Shown: one piece after another, positions 56,729-64,000 of the stretch
Layout of the letters: every line of letters starts with the position of its first letter
Numbering within the stretch: the stretch's first letter is position 1
Assembly: GCA_003117195.1 (NCBI GenBank)
Contig: BDSI01000044.1
Location: forward strand, 813,039 to 877,038
Direction: 5' to 3'
Length of the DNA: 64,000 nucleotides
From: Eudorina sp. 2006-703-Eu-15
Taxonomy: Eukaryota > Chlorophyta > Chlorophyceae > Chlamydomonadales > Volvocaceae
Translations under genes and position numbers: made by a program
The notes under the pieces: model-generated
The model's database searches: none
The model's input: only the letters and a program-made list of their open reading frames with translations
Told to the model about the DNA's origin: nothing

Positions 56729-57655
56729 GAGGAGGAGGAGGAGGAGAAGAAGGAGGAGGGGCAGGCGGTCCCGGCGGCGGCAGCCCCGACGGCGGCAGCC
56801 CCGACGGGGGCGTCCGTGGCGGCGGCGGCGGCGGCGGCAACGGCGCTGGCACACGTGGCGGCGCAGGCGACGGCGGCGATGGAGAACGGCCCCGTCGCGG
56901 CCGCCGCCGTCGAGGCCGTCGTCAACATCATCGCCGCAGCGGTCCCGCCCGCGGAACTCGCGGCGGCGGCGGCGGCCGCGGTCGCTGGCGACGCGGGCTC
57001 GATGCCTAGGCTCGCCGCCTGGGTGCTCCGACCCGATTACGGCAGCGTCGGCGCTGACGGCGACGCCGCCGCCGCCGCCGTGACCGATCAAGACGACGGG
57101 ACGGAGACGCCGCCGGATGTCAACACCGCCGCTGCCGCCGCCGCCGCCCCCGCCGCCGCCGCCGCCGACGGTGATGGCGATGACGACGGCGAGCCACCGG
57201 GGCCGCCGCCGGTGCCGCTGCACGAGCTTTCCCTGGCCAAGCTGCAGTCCCTGCGGTGCTTGCTGATCCGAGAGGAGCTGGTGCTGGGACCCGTGTTCCG
57301 GGTGTCGGGGTGGACGCCGCCGCGCTTGGAGGTGCTGCGGCTGAGGGGCTTCGCTGGGCTGGATTTCTCGCGGATGTGGGCGGGGAACAGCGGTGGCGGC
57401 GGCGGCGGCGGCGGCAACGGCAACGGCACGGCGGCGCTGGCGGCATCTGTGCCGCTGCGCCTGGCGGCGACCATGCCGTACCTCCGGGAGCTGGACGTGG
57501 TGACGGTGGACGAGGCGGCGGCGGCGGCGACGCGGCGGGCGGTGGAGGAGTGGGCGGCGCCGGCGGCGGGGCGCGCGCCGCGGCTGGTGGCGGCGACGGT
57601 GACGGCGGCGACGGCGGCGAATGCGCCGGCTGTCATGGAGGAGGACGACGACTGA
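51557..57655 (+). CDS. F-box / leucine-rich repeat protein (5' end uncertain)
   Basis: Eight visible exons: 51557-51710, 52132-52247, 52798-52911, 53155-53502, 53666-53893, 54207-54268, 54539-55123, 55678-57655. All junctions keep phase. The first visible exon carries an F-box-like block SLSRDVLRHVANRLEARDLL followed by ALACRHWRGEL. Irregular LRR units follow (LGLLRGLESLSITANFD, LTRLTRLEVVDLPL, LRLLEIDIGDL, LTRLTHLGLRF, LPYLRTLVLELP). The long last exon adds Gln-rich coiled-coil-like sequence, poly-Ala/Gly tracts and another LRR (PPRLEVLRLRGFAGL), ending EEDDD. A CAG run at about 54630-54658 encodes poly-Gln. There is no in-frame ATG in the first visible exon, so at least one upstream exon is missing. 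An SCF-type role is inferred from architecture only. Confidence 0.8.
51920..51974 (+). repeat. Intron motif copy, F-box gene
   Basis: CCGTCGCTCTGGCAACAGCG, CAGCTTTCAGTATG and TCTACCAATGTCCTATACCC in order, about 160 nt before the acceptor at 52131. An A-rich block with AAGAAACCCAGGAACGAGCC (51744-51806) lies in the same intron. Confidence 0.65.
53602..53645 (+). repeat. Intron motif copy, F-box gene
   Basis: CAGCAGCGCAGTATGAAATA followed by TGTCTACCAGTTTCCTATAC, ending about 20 nt before the acceptor at 53665. Reverse-oriented copies of the same core occur in neighbouring introns at 52303-52320 and 54000-54027, and a sense copy (TCCACCAATTTCCTGTAC) at 52691-52708. Confidence 0.65.
55484..55560 (+). 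repeat. Extended intron motif copy, F-box gene
   Basis: About 80 bp, starting GTACAGTTGACTCTTCAC and ending CCTACCAATTTCCTATACCC. It is alignable along its whole length with 63237-63316 in a UVDE int.ron, so the repeated unit is longer than the core motif. Confidence 0.7.
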
Positions 57656-58788
57656 CGACTGATGACTGACGGCGGGCTGGGGATGGAGATGGAGATTTCG
57701 GGCCACCCGTGCGTCGGGCGTGTGTGCGTGTGTGTACGGATGTACGGATGTACTTGTGCGGTACGGCAGAGATGTCCATTTAAGGAACCAGGGGGTCGGG
57801 GAGCCGGGGTGGGCTGCCGGGAAGCCGTTCCTCGGGGGCCAAACCAAAATCGACCGCCCAAACAAACGGGCAATGGCGGCGTTGTGGGTGTTCATTCACA
57901 GCAGCACTGCCAGTGGGCGGGTGGGTATGGATTGGGGAACCGAGGGTGGGAGGGCAGGACGGCGCCCAGGGGCCGCAAGGCCCTCGCAGGTTGTGCGGAC
58001 TTGTGTTGAATGTGCGGACTGCTGTTGAATTTGCCCGAGGTTTACATCACTTGGTGTTTTTTAAGCGTTTTTCATGTTGGAGGCGCACGCTCTGAGCGCG
58101 CGCGCGCGCGCTGCTGCCGCCTGGGCGATGCTGCTGCATGATGACCTAGTCCGGCAGGGCGATGACGGCAGGGGTCTGCGCCGCCGGATTGCCGGAGAGG
58201 CACACGCGGTTTTGTGCGCTTGCGGCTGTTGCTGATGCTGCGGATGAAATGCCGTTACGGTTGGAGTTTGTTTTACCTTTCCAGGCTGGAGGCGCAGCTG
58301 AGCACCCCCAAGACCGCCCAAAGGAATGTGCCACAGGCGTGGAATTTGCCACAGGCCCAATGCGCTTGCAACTGAGGCTGGCTGAGCTGAGCTGGCTGCG
58401 TCATTGGGTGACGTGGCGCGAGGGCGGTACGGGCAGCATAGGGCCCGGCTGCTGAGGACGTACCTGCACGGCACGGCTGCGTGGGCGCGCATGACGTAAT
58501 GGCGCTTTGAACTTTTATTCCGCTGCCGTGCCTCCGTGTTGTGTCCGCAGCTTTTGTTCAGCGGTCCTTTGACGTTGTTGTAAAGCTGAGTACTCTCTCC
58601 GACGACTGCAGACCCAACCAGCGGAAGCCTTGCATCAGCATTTCGGGCATTCTGAAGCCGACCGGACATCGCAGATATCTACGCCAGGTACCTGACCAGG
58701 CACCCGACCGCGCAATCGATTCCCTATTCCGTCGATCATCAGCATCGCTTTCGCTTTTCACAAGCAAGCAGAGCCCCGCGGGAAGCGC
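57656..58788. other. Intergenic region between F-box/LRR gene and UVDE gene
   Basis: No gene seen. A TGTAA at about 58577 could end the F-box transcript or be chance. A GCGCGCGCGCGC run lies at 58098-58111. The 5' UTR or an additional 5' exon of the UVDE gene may begin here. Confidence 0.4.
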
Positions 58789-61700
58789 TTGCTCGACCAG
58801 CGCTCTTCTTCTGTTCGTTGCTTCATGCGAAGAGGTTGGCGGCAGCAGCACATCTCCGCGAAAAAAGCGACATCCGGGGGACCTGCACGCTGCCCCGCAC
58901 GCTGCCCGCACTGCGCATCGGCTACTCTGGCCGGCCCCGCGCGCGTTTGCGGCGCTATCGTCCGGATCCTCTACCCGTCTAGGTGTACTGCAAGTCGGTC
59001 GCTCGCCGCTACCCACGAAACCAGGAGGCGGCTACCCAGCTCTGTGGCCGCATCGCCAGGGCCATCGCCAGCGCCGTTTGCGGTGGGAGGGCCGGCAGCC
59101 TCGCTGTCTCGTCCTATCGCTGCGTCGCCCGCGGGTCGCCGCCACCGGTTGGCCGCGTCGTCCGACGCGGCGGCAGCCGCCGGCGCGTTCAGATCAAGAT
59201 CAGCGGCGGGATCGCGGCCACTGGCAGTACGAACACAACTACCACAACCACCACAACTACTCCAAGTACCCTCACAACCAGACCCACCGGGATCTCCGGC
59301 GCGGCTAGCTATGGAGGCGGCTGGCAGCCAAACCGCGGTCCGTCGTCGCGTGACCCGTGGGTCAGTGGGGTCACCCGCCGCGGGATCCGGGGCCGGCGCG
59401 GACTCTCCGCCGCCGCCGCCGCCGTCTCAGCCCAGCTCGCCGCCGCAGGAGACGCGCCGTCAGCAGCGGCAGCGGCGGGTGCTGCTGCCGCCCCTCAACT
59501 CTCCCGTCCCCGCCATGCCGGCGTCACCGGCGCTTGCTCGTGTGGGAGCGCCGGCTGCTGCTGCGGCGGCGGCGGCGCTGCCATTAGTAATGGCACCGTG
59601 CCTCAGTCCCGGTATCATGGTGGATGTGGGTTCGGGATTAGGGTCCACGGACCCAACTTGTACGCCACTGAGCCGTACGGGCAAGTCCTCTGACGGCGGC
59701 GGCAGAGGCGGCGGCAGAGGCGGCGGCAGCAGCGAGTCAGAACCCGGGAGCTCGGGCGATACCAGCAGCGGCGGTGGCGGCGGCGGCGCGTCGGCTGACG
59801 TCATGGCGACGGAGGCGCCGCCACGTGTGCGTCGTACATCTGCTCGCCTGCGCGGTCTCCGCGCCCGTGATCTGTCCGCCACCACCACCGCCACGGCCGC
59901 CGAGGGCGCGGATGTGGATGCCGCGAGGCTGCCGCCCACGGCGGACGTCGGACTGCCCGGCGGCGGTGCCGCCACGCGTCGCGCGTCGCGCCGTACCACG
60001 GGCCGCAGCGGCGACTCTGCCGCGGCCGTTCCGGTCAATGTCCCCGACGCGGCCGCGCTGCCCGAAGCGTCGCCGCCACGATCGCGAAAGCGGTCGTCTG
60101 CGGCGGTCACGGCGGGTACGAATGTCGCCGTGAGCGAGGGCGGCGGCGACGGAGGAGGAGGTGGCGGCGGCGGCGGCGGCGCCGACGCCGCGGCGGCGCC
60201 CGGCGACGAGCCGATGCAGGATGCCGACGATGCAGCAGTCGCAGCGGAGGGTGCAGAGGCGGCGGCCGACGCAGAGGGCGCGGAGGGAAGCGGAGGGAAG
60301 AAGCGCAAGAAGAAGGGGACGGCGGCGGCGGCGGCGGCGGCGAAGCCGGCTCGTCAGACCAAGGCGGAGCGGCAGGAGGTGGTCCGCCTGGCGGCGATGC
60401 GCGGAGAGTTCCCGCCCCACCTGACGTTGTACGACAGGTATCCCCACGCCCGGTCGCATGGTCCCGGAGCTGTGGCGCTGTCGGCGGCGGCGCTGGCGGT
60501 GGCGGCGGCGGCGAACGCGCGTCTGGCGGCGGCGACGGTGGCGGCGGCGACGCCGACGCACCGGGCCGCGCTGGTGACGGCGGGCGCCGCCGTCGTACCA
60601 GACACCGCCGGCGGCGGCGTGGGCGCCGCCCGGCAGGGCGGCGGTACCAACGACAACGGCAGCGGTAACGGTGACGGCAACGGCAACAGCAGCGCTGGCT
60701 ATGAGGGCGACGTCAGCAGCGGCACCGACAACGACCTGGACGGCAGCGGCGGTGACGACAGCAGTGGCGGCGGTGGCGGCGGCGGCGGTGACACTGACGG
60801 AGCGGCAGCTGCCTCACCAGGCAAGCCTGGACTGGGCGCCGGCCGGAGCCGGGGACAGGGAAGGGCTCGGGGTCGGCGAGCAGCTGCAGCGGCCTCCAAG
60901 GCGACTGCGCCTCGCGACGTGGCGGGGCTGGGGGCGGCGGCGGAGGGGGAGGAAGAGGAGGCGGAGATGGAAGAGGCGGCGACGGCGGCGGCGGAGGCGG
61001 CCGCCGGGCCCCAGCCTGCCACCACGCACCCGGTCCCCCCCGTGGTGCCCAACCTGGGCTACGCCTGTCTATGTACGACGCTGCGGGAGTACGACATCTT
61101 CGCGAGCAGGTACGGCAACCACCCACGCACCAACCTACCGTCGCTATGGCAGCAGCGCGCAGTTTGAAAGGGGGACGGCGGGCTCGGCATTGAGGGCGTC
61201 CTCCCTAGGGACCTCAGCAGCGCCGCAGTGTGAATATGCCCACCCGTTTCCTATGGCCCCAGCGCCCCACAGGGCTGGGGCACTTGCCGGTGTCCTCATT
61301 ACGGAGGGGGTTGTTGTGCGATGATTGGAACATGACCCGGACATGACCCGGGGGCCACCCGAGGCGCCTTCCAAGTTCGTGCCCTCCCACCACCCGCATG
61401 GGTTTGTTCTTCGGGTTTATTCTTTTTTCAGTTCAACCACCCACATGCCCTCCCTCCCTCTGGGTTCCGCCCTCCCTGGCTCTCCTTCCGCCCTGCCCAC
61501 CCGCCGGGGCCCCCCTCGACTGTCGACTCGGGTCCCCCGTAGGGACACCAACCGCGCCGGCTTCCACTCCCGCGGACTGCAGCACGTCAGCCGCCTGGCC
61601 CTGGCCAACGCCCGGGACCTGCTGCCGCTGCTCCAGTGGAACGAGGCGCACGGCATCCGGCTGTTCCGGCTGTCGTCAGGTACGACATGCGACGATGAGG

Positions 61701-63772
61701 ATTCAAATTTGCGAAGGGGTGGGTGTTTCAAGAGGTTCGACACGGGGGGCGGTGTTGGGAGGGAAGGACTCGAGTGCGGGGGGGTTGGGGGGCCTCCGGG
61801 ACAACCCCCGAAGTTTGCGAGTCGCGGCCTGTCGCCCCCTTTACCATCCCCCCCTACACACACACACACCGGTGGTCGAGGGACGCCTGCAGTGTGCGCA
61901 GCCGGCAGGCTTGGAGATGGATGGCGACTAAGGGGAGTGAGGGGTAGGGAGGGACTGAGGAGATTGACGTGGTGGGCAGTGAGGCAAAGGGGTGGTGGGC
62001 GGTGAATAGGGATGAGGCGGTGCTGCCGATAGGTTGCCAAAGCTCAGCCAGTGAGCCCTATCTGTCGTGAACCTGCCCCTCGGCGGCCTGTCGCGTCCGG
62101 GCAGGGCTCCTAGGATGGATAGCGTGGACGTGCCCGCCCCAGAACTGCCTCTCTGACAGCCACCGAGGGCCGGCCCTGAACCAGCCACCAGCGGGGTACG
62201 AGGCTGCTAGGAGATGGACTGCTTTAGGGCTAGGCGTACGACTCCCTGCTAACAGCCGGACTACCGGCTCGGGCGTCGCCCAGTTATCGATGTGCCTGGC
62301 GGGAACCCCCATGAGGGGACACCCCAGGTGCTGCAAGGAAATGAGGGAGGGCGGCAATCCCAGGCCCACGAGGCACTGGCGCTGCACGGGGCCCAGCCGG
62401 AGACGAGACGGCATGGCTGAGGCCTTTGTTTTCGTGGAGATACCGCGGTGCTTTCCAGGCCGCGCGAGTGCTCTAGGTCGAGCAAGGGGGGATGCGGCTC
62501 CTCGCGCCCCTCTCCCTCTCCCGCAAAGGGAGGAGAGTGCTTCGGCGGTCTTTCCGTTAGGGCTGGGTTAGCAGCCCTTGGCCAGCGTCAGGCCCGGTCA
62601 GATATGTAACAACACACACACACACACACACACCACCCCGCTAGGCATCTTCCCCTGGATGAGCTTCTACACCCTGGAGGAGCTGCCGGACGCGGAGGCA
62701 ATCAAACAGGTGCGCGCGCCCGCCGGGGCCCTGGGGCCCTGGGGTGTGTGTTTTCATGCGTGTGTGTATGTGCTTGGCGAGGACGGCGGTGTACGGTATA
62801 TGCTGTACGGCAGATTCGGCGAGGTGCGTCTTGGTGCGCATTGGCTGCTGTGTGTAGCTGAGTGCGTAGGGGCGGGTGCACGGAGCGCGAGGCGGGGTTC
62901 CTGCGGGGGCGGAGAGGTCAGTGCCCTCGGGCCGTCTCCAAGAAACTGGTAAGGCCGTGCCGTCCGCAATCGCAGTGCCGGGCCTGCGGTTCCACCCAAC
63001 CCCCGTAGCGGTACCCTCCCTCCGTCGCACGATTCATCTCAGTTGGTTTCGGCAACACCGACGCCTACACCGTCGTCGTCGCTGGCGATCTACGGTACTG
63101 TACCAAATCCTCCGGTCGAGCCGTCGCTCTGACAGCAGCGCAGCTTGCAAATGTCTACCAATTTCCTATATCCCTCCGTCTCTATTTGTCAAGGCCTGCA
63201 AGCTGGCCATCGTCGCATCGCTGAGAGATCCTCCTGGTACAGTTGGCTCTTCACCATCCTTTGCCGACTAGCAGCAGCGCAGTTTGAATCCGTCTGCCAA
63301 TGTCCTACTCCCTCCGTCCGGTATCGGTCACGAGCCTCGCACCCCTCCGCCCCCGCAGGTTCTGGCGGCTGCCGGCGCTGCGGCCTCCCGCTACGGCCAC
63401 CGCATCACCTTCCACCCCTCCGAGTTCACCAAGATCGCCTCCGACAAGTGAGGAGCTGTTGCGGCGGTCAGAGCCGGGGCCCGGGCCGGGGGCAGGGGTG
63501 AAGCCAGGGAGGCATTCGCAAGCATGTTTTGACATGAGCAAGACATGCGACGTGTATGCCTCAAGCGAGAAGACCCCTGCCCTGCCCTCCCTGCCCGTCC
63601 GCCCTCCCTCCCCGCCCCTCCTCCTTGCCCTCCCTCCCTCCCCGCCCTGCTCCCCCGCCCTCCCCTCCCCCTCCCCTCCCCCTCCCTTCCCTCCCCGCCC
63701 TCCTCCAAGACCCGAGGTGGTGGAGACCAGTATCAAGGAGCTCGAGGTGCACAGCGCCATCCTCGACCTCAT
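58789..63772 (+). CDS. UV-damage endonuclease, UVDE/UvsE family (partial at right edge)
   Basis: Nicks DNA 5' of UV photoproducts and other lesions, starting alternative excision repair. Exons seen: about 58789-61109, 61543-61679, 62645-62709, 63359-63447, 63710-63772, all in phase, continuing past the window. The first exon encodes up to 770 residues of Ala/Gly/Ser-rich, charged sequence with KKRKKKGT (a likely nuclear signal) before NLGYACLCTTLREYDIFASR, the start of the TIM-barrel domain. Then come LANARDLLPLLQWNEAHGIR, LFRLSS, IFPWMSFYTLEELPD, ITFHPSEFTKIAS (metal-binding histidine) and VVETSIKELEVHSAILDLM. These match fungal UVE1 and bacterial UvsE block by block. The true start may be the downstream ATG at 59311 or an upstream exon. 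Confidence 0.9.
61139..61260 (+). repeat. Two intron motif copies, UVDE intron 1
   Basis: A truncated copy (CGTCGCTATGGCAGCAGCGC then CAGTTTGAAAG, 61139-61170) is followed by a fuller one (CAGCAGCGCCGCAGTGTGAA then TATGCCCACCCGTTTCCTAT, 61215-61254). Nearby, 61401-61433 is a reverse copy of the A-rich AATAAACCCGAAGAAC block. Confidence 0.6.
63120..63316 (+). repeat. Two intron motif copies, UVDE intron 3
   Basis: The first copy (63120-63178) has GCCGTCGCTCTGACAGCAGC and TCTACCAATTTCCTATATCC. The second (63237-63316) has GTACAGTTGGCTCTTCACC, GCAGCAGCGCAGTTTGAAT and TCTGCCAATGTCCTACTCCC, ending 42 nt before the acceptor at 63358. Confidence 0.7.
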
Positions 63773-64000
63773 GTGGGTGACTCCAGGAGGGGGGGGAGGA
63801 GGAGGGGGGCGTTGGAGAGGTGTGGGGGGATTCGGAGTTGCACGCGGGGGGTTGAGGGAGAAACCGCCGGAGGGGGTTGGATGTCGTGGAGTGGTCGATT
63901 GGAAGGGGGCACGGAGGTCAGCCGGCTGATCTGCGCTCCAGGGGAAAGAGGAGAGCCGCCTCCCGAGCGGCTGAGGATGGTATGACGAGGGATATCAGCC
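63773..64000. other. Intron of the UVDE gene running off the window
   Basis: Follows a GTGGGT donor after the codon split at 63772. No continuation of the UVDE barrel is visible, so the next exon lies beyond 64000. Confidence 0.5.

Noticed and set aside
55817..57895. 692-codon minus-strand open frame
   Set aside because: It is the antisense of the last F-box/LRR exon and consists of Arg/Leu-rich low-complexity sequence caused by GC-rich codons.
58983..61324. Long alternate frames overlapping the UVDE first exon
   Set aside because: They show Arg-rich composition without domains, whereas only the chosen frame leads into the NLGYACLCTTLREYD barrel start.

Overview
This window is nuclear DNA of a flagellated green alga, most likely a volvocine or other Chlamydomonadales species. 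The evidence is GC-rich coding sequence with many short canonical GT-AG introns, long Ala/Gly/Pro/Gln low-complexity tracts inside conserved enzymes, TGTAA poly(A)-type signals, an ARL6/BBS3 ciliary GTPase, and plant-type families such as acid invertase beside a peroxisomal uricase. I built the gene models by joining exons whose reading phases match at GT-AG junctions and whose joined products read as known families. No transcript data were available.

Layout: (1) 0-7.7 kb has the possible last exon of a sulfotransferase-like gene, a 4-kb satellite of 46/47-bp units, a mobile-element derivative and a tRNA-Leu. (2) 8.5-16.4 kb, minus strand, is a complete 8-exon GH32 acid invertase with an N-terminal membrane anchor; one of its introns holds a tRNA-headed SINE-like insertion. 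(3) 16.8-20.3 kb, plus, is an EF-hand membrane protein. (4) 21.6-23.7 kb, plus, is a Lys/Glu-rich conserved protein. (5) 26.5-28.4 kb, minus, is ARL6, divergent from (6) a penta-EF-hand protein at 29.0-31.6 kb, plus. (7) 31.6-35.7 kb is repeat-rich and has no supported gene. (8) 35.7-41.1 kb, minus, is a complete 10-exon PUS10 pseudouridine synthase. (9) 41.4-44.7 kb is a mobile-element region containing a 1.76-kb palindrome. (10) 45.1-47.4 kb, minus, is an F-box/LRR-like gene divergent from (11) a five-exon uricase at 47.6-49.0 kb, plus. (12) 51.6-57.7 kb, plus, is an F-box/LRR protein. (13) 58.8 kb to the right edge, plus, is a UV-damage endonuclease (UVDE/UvsE) gene that continues past the window.

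The genes do not form one pathway: sucrose hydrolysis, cilium biology, calcium signalling, tRNA modification, purine catabolism, protein turnover and DNA repair sit side by side, as is usual for an algal chromosome. The most unusual signal is a short sequence family, core YCTACCAATTTCCTATACC, that recurs inside introns of at least four unrelated genes. It usually lies in sense orientation upstream of the 3' splice site, and in places extends to a repeat of about 80 bp. It could be an introner-like element or a shared intron signal.
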